Assembly (NCBI RefSeq): GCF_000373105.1
Contig: NZ_KB890414.1
Coordinates: 299,677 to 358,099 of the forward strand
Direction: 5' to 3'
Length of the DNA stretch: 58,423 nt
Source of the DNA: Neolewinella persica DSM 23188
GTDB lineage: Bacteria > Bacteroidota > Bacteroidia > Chitinophagales > Saprospiraceae
The position numbers and the translations under genes were made by a program. The notes below the pieces were generated by a model. It saw only the letters and a list, made by a program, of their open reading frames with translations, had not been told where the DNA came from and did not search any database. Below are positions 25,160-34,366 of this stretch, in pieces; the first letter of the stretch is position 1; each line of letters opens with the position of its first letter.

Positions 25160-26653
25160 TTAATTCGCATCCCACCAAACGGCGGCAGTGATAACATCAC
25201 CTCCGCTCAGGCGCGAAACAGCCGCATCGTAGTTGGCCTTGTTAGTAAGGTCTTCGCTGATCGGATAACGCATGCGCCGGGGCACTGCATTGGGGCTCTC
25301 GCCAGACGTAAGCCCTGGAGAAATATCCGGGAAGCCCGTACGCCGATAGTTCGAGTAAGCCTCGAAACCATCGAAGAGTAAAGCGATCCACTTCTGAGTA
25401 TTGATAAGTTCCATACCGTCGGTGTCGTTCCAAGCCACGGCATCTTCTGCTAACAAGGCGTCGATGTCTGCGTCCGTGATCTCCGTAGCGCGCGGGTAAA
25501 GCGCGAGCTGCTTACAGGCGGCGCGAACACCCGCTTCATAAGCGTCCTGAGCACTGCCAGAAGCCCAACCCCGCATAATCGCTTCAGCCCGGCTGAATTC
25601 CGCCTCGGCCACAGAATAGAAGATGATGGGCGAATCGTAAGCCACCATTACACTATGGTTTGGCATGGCGAAGTCGTAGATAGAAGTGATGTCCGCCCCG
25701 TTGACTTTACCGATGTATTCGCCCGGGCCTACCGAAGTGTTCACCGAACCATCGCTATTGTACTGCAGGGCCATAACGGCCTCACGTGGGTCATTCGCTG
25801 CCTGAAGACGAGTGATCATCTCGTCGCTAAAAGCGAATCCGCCGCCGCCAACACCAAAGTCATTGAAGACCGAACCGATACCACTACTCACGACACCGCC
25901 GGGCATGCTACCGTCAAATTGCAATACGGCAGTCTCCGTTAACAGGCCTCCGCTAATGGCTTCGCCTACAACCTGCTGTGCCAGCGAAGGATTAACTTCA
26001 GACATACGTAAACCGACACGGAGCAACATGGAGTTACCAAAACGCTTCCAGCTGTCGATGTCACCAGAATAAAACGGATCAAAATTGCCCACATCCGGTC
26101 CGTTACCGGCAGAAAGCTGACTGATCGCCTGGCGAAGTTCGGAAACAAAGGAACCATAAATGGCCTCCTGGGTGTCGTAAGACGGTTGCGGGAAATTGCC
26201 TCCCTGAAAAGCCTCAGAGTAAGGAATGTCTCCATACATGTCCGTGACACGCTGCATGATGAGGACCTTGAAGATCATAGCCATAGCCTCTACATTCGTG
26301 CCCTCTTCAGTATCGATGATGTTCTGAATGTTGCGCATGTAGGTACCATAGGCCTCGTTCCAATAAGCCGAAAGCCAATCTTCGTTGGTGGTATTGTAGT
26401 TGTCTGGTGCCCAACTGCCCGAGATTTGCTGCGCCCACTGCGAGGTGTAGATGAGGTTACCCCGCCATGACTCGTAGCGGCTGGAGCCAGCACGGTTAAT
26501 GGAGTAATTGAGCAAAAATTTCGCATCAAGCGTAGTAGCGGCCTGAGGATCGGTATTAAGTTCACCGAAGTCATTATCGCAAGAAGTGAGTGGCAGCAGC
26601 AGGCATAGTAGCAAGACGGCCGGGCCACGCATAAGTTTATGTATTTTATTCAT
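25160..26653 (-). CDS. SusD/RagB-family nutrient-binding lipoprotein
   Basis: This 497-residue protein has a lipoprotein signal (MRGPAVLLLCLLLPLTSCDND). SusD features include FGELNTDPQAATTLDAKFLL, TPR-like helices (LSAYWNEAYGTYMRNIQNII), MQRVTDMYGDIPYSEAF, and the C-terminal QKWIALLFDGFEAYSNYRRTG typical of the SusD-like-2 branch. It acts on the cell surface as the lid of the SusC transporter. It is 122 bp downstream of susC on the same strand, with a dispersed element 38 bp before its ATG. No glycoside hydrolase or protease lies nearby, so the substrate is open. Confidence 0.93.
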   Translation of the reverse strand: MNKIHKLMRGPAVLLLCLLLPLTSCDNDFGELNTDPQAATTLDAKFLLNYSINRAGSSRYESWRGNLIYTSQWAQQISGSWAPDNYNTTNEDWLSAYWNEAYGTYMRNIQNIIDTEEGTNVEAMAMIFKVLIMQRVTDMYGDIPYSEAFQGGNFPQPSYDTQEAIYGSFVSELRQAISQLSAGNGPDVGNFDPFYSGDIDSWKRFGNSMLLRVGLRMSEVNPSLAQQVVGEAISGGLLTETAVLQFDGSMPGGVVSSGIGSVFNDFGVGGGGFAFSDEMITRLQAANDPREAVMALQYNSDGSVNTSVGPGEYIGKVNGADITSIYDFAMPNHSVMVAYDSPIIFYSVAEAEFSRAEAIMRGWASGSAQDAYEAGVRAACKQLALYPRATEITDADIDALLAEDAVAWNDTDGMELINTQKWIALLFDGFEAYSNYRRTGFPDISPGLTSGESPNAVPRRMRYPISEDLTNKANYDAAVSRLSGGDVITAAVWWDAN

Positions 26654-26691
26654 TGTTGTGATTTTACGTTCGTTTTACTTTAGCCAATTTG

Positions 26692-26708
26692 GGCGGGGAC
26701 GCAGGTGC
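26692..26708 (-). repeat. Dispersed GC-rich element between susC and susD
   Basis: On the minus strand this reads GCACCTGCGTCCCCGCC, 38 nt before the susD ATG and pointing toward it. No TGCT at the usual distance. Confidence 0.65.
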
Positions 26709-26775
26709 AATGGAAGGATCTTGGCCTGGCCAATGCGCCTCGTCCGCCAAATTACTGGTAGATAAACGAGGGTAT

Positions 26776-29700
26776 TTAGAGTTTCACGTTAAGGTTAATG
26801 CCAAAAGAGCGTGTGCTTGGGATCGAGCTGTACTCAAATCCGCCGCCGCCGATGTTGTAAACTGCTTCAGGGTCCAGGCCAAGAAAATCAAGGCCGTTCT
26901 GTACGAAGAAGAGGTTACGTCCGGTCAGGGAGATGCTCAATTCACGAAGTTGGGTGCCCCCTACCTGTACCTTCGGGAAGGTGTAGCCCAAAGTTGCCTG
27001 GCGCAGCTTGATGTAAGAAGCATCAAAGATGTTCTCACTAGCAGCGTTGCTGATGCGGCCGTAGTAGTCGTCAAGTGGTGCGGCCGTAGAATTGGCACCA
27101 CCACCAGCCGTCACACCAGCACCAACGATCTCAAAGTTGGGGTTATCCCGGCCAACAAGGGTCATTGGGTGGCTACCGTTTCCGATCGAAAACTGGTTGG
27201 TAATCGAGAAGATTTCTCCGCCCTGCTTCGTGTCGAAGAGCAAGCCGAGGTTCCAGTTCTTATAACGGATGTTGTTGTTGAGACCACCGTACCAATCGGG
27301 CTGGTAATTGCCAAGAATCTCCCGCTCAGGGGCAATCATCGGCAAGCCGGACTCGTCGTGGATAATCTGACCAGCGTCATTGCGCATCAGAACTGTACCG
27401 TAGATGCTATTGACCTGGCCGCCTACTTCGGAAAGGAGGTTGGCGTTGAAACGGGCAGACTCACCGCTCAGGTTATCAATACCGTCGGCCAGTGCGACTA
27501 CTGTATTTACGTTGCTGGCGAAGTTGAAGGTAACGTCCCAACGCAAGTCATTTTTCTTGATTGGGGTCAGGTTAAGGGCCATTTCGACACCGGAGTTTTT
27601 GACGTCACCAGCGTTAAGGAAGTAGCGATCAAAGCTGGTAGGCCGTGGAAGGCTGGCCTGGAAGAGCTGATCAACGGTGTTTTGCTGGTAGTAAGTCAGG
27701 TCGAGACCAATCCGGTTCCGGAGGAAGCGCAGATCTACACCTACTTCGAAGGACTTCGTAATCGTCGGTTGAAGACCGCTGCCTGGGAAAGTACCGCTGG
27801 TTACACGACCCAGAGAAGCCCCGTTGAACGGTACACTCTCAATGGAGAAGGTGGGTAGCAACAAGTAGGGGTCGGGGGCACCGTTGCCAGCCACACCGTA
27901 GCTTACACGAAACTTACCGAAGGTGAACGTCTCGTTTTCCATCTTAAAGGCTTCGGAGAACAGGATACTAGCCGAGGCACCACCGTACAGGGCGGAGTTC
28001 TGGGAAGCGTCCGGATCAGTAGGATTGGTCAGCGTTGAGTACCAGTCGTTCCGTACCGACAGGTCCAGGAAGAAAACGCCCCGGTAATCAATCAGCGCAG
28101 TACCAAACAAACCGTTGGTCTGTAATTCGCTGATGCGGTAGTTTCCGGGGTTACGGACCGCCATGTTGTTGATATTAAACAGGTCGGAGACGATGAAAGT
28201 ATTACCACTTACGTTGTAGTCGTAGCGACTACGTGGGTTCTGCACACCTCCCAGGTTTACGTTCAGGCTAATGTCTTCGGTAAGTTGAGGGCTGAGGTTC
28301 AGAATGATATCGCGGGTATTATCGTTTGTTTCGTAGTTCGTTTGGTCTATCGAACCTTGAACGATGTGCTCAGTACCCGGAGCTTGAGCGTAGAAGTAGT
28401 CGAGGTTGGTATAGTCGATGGCATAACGAGCCTGCAGGCTGATCCAGTCATTGAACTCGTAACGACCAAGGGCGTAACCGATGAAGCGCTTCTTATCGTC
28501 CCGTTGCTGGTGCTCAAATGGGCCCCAGTATGGGTTAACCGTGAAGGGGTTGTTGGCACTCCATGCTATGGCGCGACCGTCTTCGAAACGACGCTGTTGG
28601 AGCATGTCAACAGAAATATTGTTGGGCAACTGGCTGAAAGCTTTACCGGGGTTACTCGGGTTGTCAGACAGGTTGATGCGGTTGGTGGCTTCCTCCTGAA
28701 TGTAATTGGCCTTCATCTCCAGGGTTAACTTTTCACTTAGCTTGAGAGAGGTCAGTAAGTTTACCGTATAGCGATCGTAGCCTGAGTTAGGAACGATGCC
28801 CGTATTGGTGAGGTTGGAGAGCGAAAGACGGGCGTTGACCTTTTCGGTACCACCGCTCATGGCGATGGTGTTCATCCAGGTCTGACCGGTCTCGTAGTAA
28901 TTGAGCAGGTCGTCGGAGGCCTTGGCGGAGTAGGGGCGGGTAACACCATCGAAGTAAACCATCGGGCTACCATCGAGGCGAGCTCCCCAGTTGGCGGGGT
29001 TCTGCGCGGCTTCTTCCCGAGTAGAAGGCTTCATACCGTTCATTCCCTGGCCGTATTCAGACTGGTAGTACTCAGGGAAGATGGCGGCGTTATCGATGGT
29101 GAAATTGGTGGTATACTCCAGAGAGATACCGTCACTGGCTGCCCCCTTCTTGGTCGTAATCAGAATGACACCCTGCGCGCCACGCTCACCATACAATGCA
29201 CCTGCGGCCGCGCCCTTGAGCACGTTCACGCTCTCAATGTCATCAGGGTTGATGCTAGAAAGCCCGTCACCACTATCGATGCCCCCCCACATACCTGCAG
29301 AGTTGATATTTGTATTGTTGATTGGTACACCGTCGACAACGATCAATGCCCGGTTATCTCCACTGAGGGAACCGAGGCCACGAATGACAATGTTAGTAGA
29401 ACCTGCCGGGCCCGTGGTGGGCCGGGTGATATCGAGGCCCGGTACCTTGCCCGCCAGCTGGGAAGCCACGCTGACCTCCTTAGCCGTTACAAGATCGCTA
29501 CCATCGATTTTGGTCACTGCATAACCCAGTGCTTTTTGATCCTTCTTCATTCCAAAGGCGGTAACCACCACCTCATTAAGGACGCTGCTTTCTCCTTCCA
29601 GCATAACATCGATAGAAGTACGACCATTAACCTCCACCAATTGGCGGGTATAGCCGATGTAGCTGAACTGCAGGGTGGCACCCTGGTTGACCGTGAGGTA

Positions 29701-29883
29701 ATAATTACCATCAATGTCCGAAATTGCACCGTTGGTGGTTCCCTGTTCCAGGATGGTTACGCCCGGAAGGCCACTGCCATCGCTGGCATCTTTAACGCTG
29801 CCAGTGACCCTGACGGTCTGTGCAGCGGCAAATACTGTCAATAGAAGGACAGTACTCACTGTGAGTATTAAACGTTTTAACAT
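26776..29883 (-). CDS. SusC/RagA-family TonB-dependent outer membrane transporter
   Basis: This 1035-residue protein has a signal peptide (MLKRLILTVSTVLLLTVFAAA) and a carboxypeptidase-regulatory-like domain (residues ~25-100, VRVTGSVKDASDGSGLPGVT ... GNYYLTVNQGATLQFSYIGY). The SusC TonB-box region with NEVVVTAFGMKK and a plug domain (about 115-235) follow. The plug includes IVIRGLGSL and the conserved VLKGAAAGALYGERGAQGVI. The rest is the 22-stranded barrel, ending in FGINLNVKL. It imports a substrate bound by the SusD partner, using TonB energy. The codons for GAAAGA in the plug contain an exact copy of the dispersed 17-mer. Confidence 0.94.
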   Translation of the reverse strand: MLKRLILTVSTVLLLTVFAAAQTVRVTGSVKDASDGSGLPGVTILEQGTTNGAISDIDGNYYLTVNQGATLQFSYIGYTRQLVEVNGRTSIDVMLEGESSVLNEVVVTAFGMKKDQKALGYAVTKIDGSDLVTAKEVSVASQLAGKVPGLDITRPTTGPAGSTNIVIRGLGSLSGDNRALIVVDGVPINNTNINSAGMWGGIDSGDGLSSINPDDIESVNVLKGAAAGALYGERGAQGVILITTKKGAASDGISLEYTTNFTIDNAAIFPEYYQSEYGQGMNGMKPSTREEAAQNPANWGARLDGSPMVYFDGVTRPYSAKASDDLLNYYETGQTWMNTIAMSGGTEKVNARLSLSNLTNTGIVPNSGYDRYTVNLLTSLKLSEKLTLEMKANYIQEEATNRINLSDNPSNPGKAFSQLPNNISVDMLQQRRFEDGRAIAWSANNPFTVNPYWGPFEHQQRDDKKRFIGYALGRYEFNDWISLQARYAIDYTNLDYFYAQAPGTEHIVQGSIDQTNYETNDNTRDIILNLSPQLTEDISLNVNLGGVQNPRSRYDYNVSGNTFIVSDLFNINNMAVRNPGNYRISELQTNGLFGTALIDYRGVFFLDLSVRNDWYSTLTNPTDPDASQNSALYGGASASILFSEAFKMENETFTFGKFRVSYGVAGNGAPDPYLLLPTFSIESVPFNGASLGRVTSGTFPGSGLQPTITKSFEVGVDLRFLRNRIGLDLTYYQQNTVDQLFQASLPRPTSFDRYFLNAGDVKNSGVEMALNLTPIKKNDLRWDVTFNFASNVNTVVALADGIDNLSGESARFNANLLSEVGGQVNSIYGTVLMRNDAGQIIHDESGLPMIAPEREILGNYQPDWYGGLNNNIRYKNWNLGLLFDTKQGGEIFSITNQFSIGNGSHPMTLVGRDNPNFEIVGAGVTAGGGANSTAAPLDDYYGRISNAASENIFDASYIKLRQATLGYTFPKVQVGGTQLRELSISLTGRNLFFVQNGLDFLGLDPEAVYNIGGGGFEYSSIPSTRSFGINLNVKL
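29198..29214 (+). repeat. Dispersed GC-rich 17-mer inside susC
   Basis: An exact GCACCTGCGGCCGCGCC on the plus strand, antisense to susC. It overlaps the codons of the conserved plug motif KGAAAGALYG. It lacks the TGCT upstream signal, so it could be coding coincidence. Confidence 0.55.
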
Positions 29884-29933
29884 ATGGATTTAATTGTGAA
29901 TGTATGATCTGATTGATTAAGCTCCCAAGCAAT

Positions 29934-29971
29934 GCAAATGACAAAAGCAAATGACATTGAGATCAAATCTA
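29934..29971 (-). promoter_or_regulatory. Candidate susC promoter and leader direct repeats
   Basis: On the minus strand TAGATTTG (29971-29964) fits the -7 box, with TTG 21 nt upstream. Two copies of GCAAATGACA (29934-29943 and 29947-29956, plus strand) follow in the leader, 13 bp apart. The susC ATG is at 29883. Confidence 0.45.
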
Positions 29972-30037
29972 GCATTATAAATCATATAATTTCAATTATT
30001 AACCAATTATAATGTAACCATAACCGACATTTGCCCC

Positions 30038-33000
30038 ATGATGTACTGTTTGACCTACAGAAGAATCTTGCCTTACGTTTTATTGACGTGTCTCCCCTGG
30101 CTGCCCCTCCTGGCCCAGCCCAACTTCACAGAACTGAGCTTCAAACAGACGGGAATTACCTTTCGTAATGACCTCAAAGACACGCCAGCACATAATATCC
30201 TAATCTATTCCAACTACTATGGTGGAGCCGGAGTAGGCATCGGAGATTTTAATCGGGACGGGCTACAGGACATCTTTTTTGCCGGCAACCTCGTTAACGA
30301 CCAACTTTACTTCAACGAAGGTCAAATGACCTTCGCCCTGCAAAAAAAAGCAGGTATCCTTAAAGACGATGGGTGGTCATCAGGCGTCATTGTTGCAGAT
30401 GTCAACCACGACGGGTGGCCCGACATCTACGTCACCCGCGAACTGTACGACGATGCTCCCGACCGACGCGCCAACCTCCTCTACCTCAACGACGGCGACG
30501 GCACCTTCACCGAGGCAGCCAAACTCTGCGGCGTAGCCGACGAAGGCCGCAGCCGCCATGCCCTATTTTTCGACTTCGATGGTGACGGTGACCTGGATCT
30601 TTACGTCCTCAACCAGCCACCCAACACTGGCAATTACTCCCCCTTATTCGGCACCGACCTGAAAGCCCCGGAGTACCGCAGCCGGCTCTACCGAAACGAC
30701 GGTAATAACGCCAACGGCCAGCCCCAATTCACTGACACCGGCACTACCTCGGGCCTCGCCGAAGTGGGCTTCCCCAACTCCGTAGTCGCCGGGGATTTTA
30801 ATGGGGACGGCAACACCGACCTCTACGTCAGCCACGACTACGATGCCCCCGACCGACTGTACCAAAACAACGGCGACGGCACTTTCACCGACCTCATCAA
30901 AGGCACTACCGGCCACACTTCCTATTACAGCATGGGTGTCGATGCCGCCGACATCAATCAGGATGGCCTGCTCGACCTGATGGTCCTGGATATGGTAGCC
31001 GAGGACAATTATCGGCTCAAGGCCAATATGAGCGGCATGAACCCGGAAGCCTTCCAGCAGGTCCTCGACGCCGGTGGGCACTACCAGTATATGTTCAATT
31101 CGTTGCAGCTCAATCGAGGGAAAGGTCAGTTCAGCGAGATCGCCCAGCTGGCCGGGGTAGCGGCTACGGACTGGAGCTGGGCAAATCTGTTCGCAGACTT
31201 TAATAACGACGGCCGGCAAGACCTTTACGTCACCAATGGTTTGCTCCGAGACATTCGGAATACGGATGCCGCCAAAGAATTTGCCACCTACGTCACCAAA
31301 AAAATCAACGCCTACATCCTGGCTAACCCGGACGACGCCGACGTCACGATCTACGACGTGATCGACCTGAAGGAGGCACTCGATCTTATCCCTTCCCAGC
31401 CACTGAGCAATTATGCATTTGAGAACGAAGGGGACTACCAATTCACGCCCCGGGCGACAGATTGGGGGCTGGACAAGCCAGGATTCTCCAACGGCGCAGC
31501 GTATGCCGACCTGGATAATGATGGCCGGTTGGACCTAGTGGTAAGCAACATCAACGCACCTGCTTCTATTTATCATAACCAGGGCACCGGTGGCAGTTAT
31601 CTCCGCCTTAAGTTGGTTGATCCTGAGCATAAATCGACTTTCGGGACAAAGGTAAAGATATCCTCTGGCGGAAAGAAAGTACAGCATTTCGAGACGACAA
31701 ATGTTAGGGGGATGTACTCCACCAGTGAATCTACCGTGCATTTTGGATTGGGCGAGGACGCAGGCCCAAAGAATGGTTATGGAGCATGGCGGGTTGAGGT
31801 TACCTGGCCCGATGGGACCAAGGACTATGCCGATGATATCTCATCAAACTTCACCCTGACGATGGAGAAACAAGGTAGTGGAGTGGTGGACCAGCGTATC
31901 TCCCCAAAGCCACTTCTTTCAGAAATAACAAAGGCTGTAGCCCTGCCCTACCGCCACCGGGAAAACGTCTTCGACGATTATCGCTATCAGGTATTGATTC
32001 CTCACAAGCAGTCGCAAAACGGGCCGGGGGTAGCCGTGGGCGACCTCAACGGCGATCAGCTTGACGACCTCTACCTCGGCGGCGCCTCCGGCCAGCCGGG
32101 GGAGTTACTGCTGCAAACGGCAGCGGGGAAATTCGTTCCCTCTTCCACCGAAACCTTCCGGGGATCATCCTTGCTGGAAGATGTAGCGGCAACTTTCTTT
32201 GATGCCGATGGCGATGGCGACCAGGATCTTTACGTGGTCAGCGGCGGCAATGAGTTTGACGCAGGAAGTCCGTTCTACCAGGACCGGCTCTACCTCAACG
32301 ACGGCGCTGGCAACCTCACCGCTGCGCCCACGGGTAGCCTGCCACCCCTCACTGCCAGCGGTGGCTGCGTCGCTCCGGCCGATTTCGACGGTGACGGCGA
32401 CCTGGACCTGTTCGTCGGTGGCCGGTTAACGCCACGTGATTACCCGGCTCCGGCCGACAGCTACCTGCTGCGCAACGACGGGGGGAACTTCACCGACGTT
32501 ACTGCCGAAATGGCGCCCTTCCTGAAAGGCTTCGGCCTCGTCACTGCCGCAGAATGGACAGACCTGAATTCCGACGGCAAGCCGGACCTGATGGTGGTAG
32601 GAGAATGGATGCCCCTGGCGGTACTCTACAATACCGGAGATCGGTTCAGAGCTGAGACAGATTTCACCGATTCCCAAAACCCCACCTCTGGCTGGTGGTT
32701 CAGCCTGTCGAAAGCAGACCTGGACGGTGACGGCGACGAAGACTTCGTCTTCGGCAACCTGGGCGAGAACTATAAATACCAGGCCACCCCGGAAGAACCC
32801 TTCGAAGTCTTCTACGACGATTTTGACGGTAACGGCCAGCGAGACATTGTCCTAAGCTACTACAACGACGGCAAGCAATTCCCACTACGTGGCCGCTCCT
32901 GCTCCGCACAACAAATTCCCGAACTCAAAGAATCCTTCCCTTCTTACGACGCTTTCGCCGGGGCTACGCTGACGGAGGTTTTCGATCCGTTGGCCCTGGA

Positions 33001-33391
33001 TAAGTCATTGCAATTGTCTGCCACCACCTTTAGCAGCATGGTCGGCATCAACGATGGTGGCCGGCTGAAATTGATGCCGTTGCCCAAGGAGGCGCAGTTT
33101 AGCGCCATCCGGTCCGCCGTTTGCCGGGATTTCGACGGCGACGGTACAATTGATATTCTTTCGGGTGGCAACCTGTATCAAAGTGAAGTGGAGACCCCCC
33201 GGGCAGATGCAGGTATTGGGCTGGTACTCCAGGGGCTGGGACAAGGTAAATTCCAGGCGATGCCCTCCAGTGCAAGCGGGCTGGCCAAAAGAACCGACCT
33301 CCGGGAAATCCGGACCGTGCGTACGGCCGAAGGGTTGCTGGTGCTGATGGTGGTCAATGATGGAGAGGTGGGCATTTACAAAATCCGGTAG
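30038..33391 (+). CDS. FG-GAP/VCBS repeat protein with ASPIC/UnbV domain
   Basis: This 1117-residue secreted protein has a signal peptide (MMYCLTYRRILPYVLLTCLP, cleavage near LAQ). Two sets of FG-GAP/VCBS beta-propeller repeats with calcium-binding DxNxDGxxD loops (GDFNRDGLQDIFF, DVNHDGWPDIYV, DFDGDGDLDLYV, DLNGDQLDDLYLG, DADGDGDQDLYVV) flank an ASPIC/UnbV domain at about residues 525-605 (LRLKLVDPEHKSTFGTKV ... VHFGLG ... VEVTWPDGTKDY). Such CRTAC1-like proteins are often next to SusCD pairs in Saprospiria. Here the gene is divergent from susC across an AT-rich 154-bp gap, suggesting shared control. A carbohydrate- or protein-binding surface role is plausible but unproven. Confidence 0.9.
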   Translation: MMYCLTYRRILPYVLLTCLPWLPLLAQPNFTELSFKQTGITFRNDLKDTPAHNILIYSNYYGGAGVGIGDFNRDGLQDIFFAGNLVNDQLYFNEGQMTFALQKKAGILKDDGWSSGVIVADVNHDGWPDIYVTRELYDDAPDRRANLLYLNDGDGTFTEAAKLCGVADEGRSRHALFFDFDGDGDLDLYVLNQPPNTGNYSPLFGTDLKAPEYRSRLYRNDGNNANGQPQFTDTGTTSGLAEVGFPNSVVAGDFNGDGNTDLYVSHDYDAPDRLYQNNGDGTFTDLIKGTTGHTSYYSMGVDAADINQDGLLDLMVLDMVAEDNYRLKANMSGMNPEAFQQVLDAGGHYQYMFNSLQLNRGKGQFSEIAQLAGVAATDWSWANLFADFNNDGRQDLYVTNGLLRDIRNTDAAKEFATYVTKKINAYILANPDDADVTIYDVIDLKEALDLIPSQPLSNYAFENEGDYQFTPRATDWGLDKPGFSNGAAYADLDNDGRLDLVVSNINAPASIYHNQGTGGSYLRLKLVDPEHKSTFGTKVKISSGGKKVQHFETTNVRGMYSTSESTVHFGLGEDAGPKNGYGAWRVEVTWPDGTKDYADDISSNFTLTMEKQGSGVVDQRISPKPLLSEITKAVALPYRHRENVFDDYRYQVLIPHKQSQNGPGVAVGDLNGDQLDDLYLGGASGQPGELLLQTAAGKFVPSSTETFRGSSLLEDVAATFFDADGDGDQDLYVVSGGNEFDAGSPFYQDRLYLNDGAGNLTAAPTGSLPPLTASGGCVAPADFDGDGDLDLFVGGRLTPRDYPAPADSYLLRNDGGNFTDVTAEMAPFLKGFGLVTAAEWTDLNSDGKPDLMVVGEWMPLAVLYNTGDRFRAETDFTDSQNPTSGWWFSLSKADLDGDGDEDFVFGNLGENYKYQATPEEPFEVFYDDFDGNGQRDIVLSYYNDGKQFPLRGRSCSAQQIPELKESFPSYDAFAGATLTEVFDPLALDKSLQLSATTFSSMVGINDGGRLKLMPLPKEAQFSAIRSAVCRDFDGDGTIDILSGGNLYQSEVETPRADAGIGLVLQGLGQGKFQAMPSSASGLAKRTDLREIRTVRTAEGLLVLMVVNDGEVGIYKIR

Positions 33392-33444
33392 GTTCGGTTT
33401 CCCTTCGCAGATCGTAAATCCATTTGGAGGTCATCCTCCCGGTA

Positions 33445-33897
33445 TCAGTCCAAAACTTCCTCCAGTCGCTTAAACGCAGCCCCCCAGCCATTATAAAAGC
33501 CCATTTCTTCCTGTTGCTTACAGTAATCTTCAGTGGGATGAACTACGCTAAAGGTGAATTGCGTCTGGTGGTCATCCCCCTCAAAGCTAACGTGTAGTTC
33601 AACCCCCTCGGTCATCGGTTTAAAATCAGCCGAAGTAACGATTTTTTCCCCTTCGATGATCTCCAGGAATGTACCCGCTGAAATAAATGCATTTCCGTCG
33701 GGCATCTGCATGGAATACTTCCATTTACCTCCCACTTTGAAATCGTGCTCCAACACCTCAACGTCCATTCCTTTTGGGCCCCACCATTTGGCGATATTCT
33801 CAGGTTTTGTCCACGCCTCCCATACCTTTAACCGAGCTACAGCAAAGGTTTTCCTGATGGTAAGGGTCCTGCCAGCGGCATTATTTTGATTGGTCAT
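33445..33897 (-). CDS. SRPBCC/AHSA1-domain protein
   Basis: This 150-residue protein has the activator-of-Hsp90-like START fold (PF08327): LTIRKTFAVARLKVWEAWTK, IAKWWGPKGMDVEVLEHD, GGKWKYSMQMPDG, then GFYNGWGAAFKRLEEVLD at the C-terminus. I start it at ATG 33897 (MTNQNN), which overlaps the end of the arsR gene by 17 bp; the frame could extend to 33924. ArsR plus AHSA1 is a widespread pair in which the regulator controls the AHSA1 protein. The small-molecule ligand is unknown. Confidence 0.9.
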   Translation of the reverse strand: MTNQNNAAGRTLTIRKTFAVARLKVWEAWTKPENIAKWWGPKGMDVEVLEHDFKVGGKWKYSMQMPDGNAFISAGTFLEIIEGEKIVTSADFKPMTEGVELHVSFEGDDHQTQFTFSVVHPTEDYCKQQEEMGFYNGWGAAFKRLEEVLD

Positions 33898-34219
33898 TGT
33901 TTTCGCTTTTTGTTTTTGATTCATTTACGAAGTCTGCAAAAGCATCAATTCTTGCTTTCCATTGTTGATGGTATTGTTCCAGCCAAAGGAAGGCTGGGAT
34001 AAGGCTTTCCGGGTCTACCCTGCAGTAGCGTTCCCTCCCCTGCTTATTAATCGTCAATAAGCCACACTCATCCAGGATTTTGAGGTGCTTTGAAACCGCG
34101 GGCCGGCTGATCTCGAATTTATCGGCTACTTCGTTTACCGTCAGCACTTCTTTGGTAAGCATATCGATAATGTCCCGTCTTATTGGGTCTGAAATTGCTT
34201 GGAATACATCTCGTCTCAC
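33881..34219 (-). CDS. ArsR-family transcriptional repressor
   Basis: This 112-residue winged-helix protein is chosen from GTG 34219 (MRRDVFQAISDPIRRDIIDM). The frame is open to 34288, but the upstream part contains the promoter and operator, so the shorter form is right. The HTH is LTVNEVADKFEISRPAVSKHL, with beta-wing LLTINKQGRERYCRV. Metal-binding Cys pairs are absent, so this is the non-metal subgroup usually paired with AHSA1 genes, as here. Its stop codon overlaps the AHSA1 start, giving translational coupling. Confidence 0.9.
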   Translation of the reverse strand: MRRDVFQAISDPIRRDIIDMLTKEVLTVNEVADKFEISRPAVSKHLKILDECGLLTINKQGRERYCRVDPESLIPAFLWLEQYHQQWKARIDAFADFVNESKTKSENNDQSK

Positions 34220-34227
34220 GCTTATTT

Positions 34228-34274
34228 GTAACTGATTGGTTACAAATATAAGCGTAACCGATTGGTTTCGCAAA
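34228..34274 (-). promoter_or_regulatory. arsR promoter with overlapping operator repeats
   Basis: On the minus strand TTTG (34274-34271), a 20-nt spacer and TATATTTG (34250-34243) give a near-ideal Bacteroidota promoter. Two direct repeats GTAACYGATTGGTT (34228-34241 and 34254-34267) overlap it. An inverted repeat TTTGTAAC/GTTACAAA with outer CGCTTA/TAAGCG covers the start site. This is a strong candidate for ArsR autoregulation. Confidence 0.75.
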
Positions 34275-34311
34275 TATTTTGCTTTCATTTTATCGATTCT
34301 GCGAAGGATTT

Positions 34312-34328
34312 GGCGCGGACGCAGGTGC
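34312..34328 (-). repeat. Dispersed GC-rich element upstream of arsR
   Basis: On the minus strand this reads GCACCTGCGTCCGCGCC. It lies 38 nt upstream of the arsR -33 box, pointing toward arsR. Inverted relative to the copy at 34534; the two bracket a fic fragment. Confidence 0.7.
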
Positions 34329-34366
34329 TCGGGGAGTTATAAGGCAGGGTTGATTAGCATCGCTTT

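Noticed and set aside
26689..27858. 389-codon open frame antisense to susC
   Set aside because: The opposite strand encodes an unmistakable SusC barrel; the antisense product has no recognisable domain.
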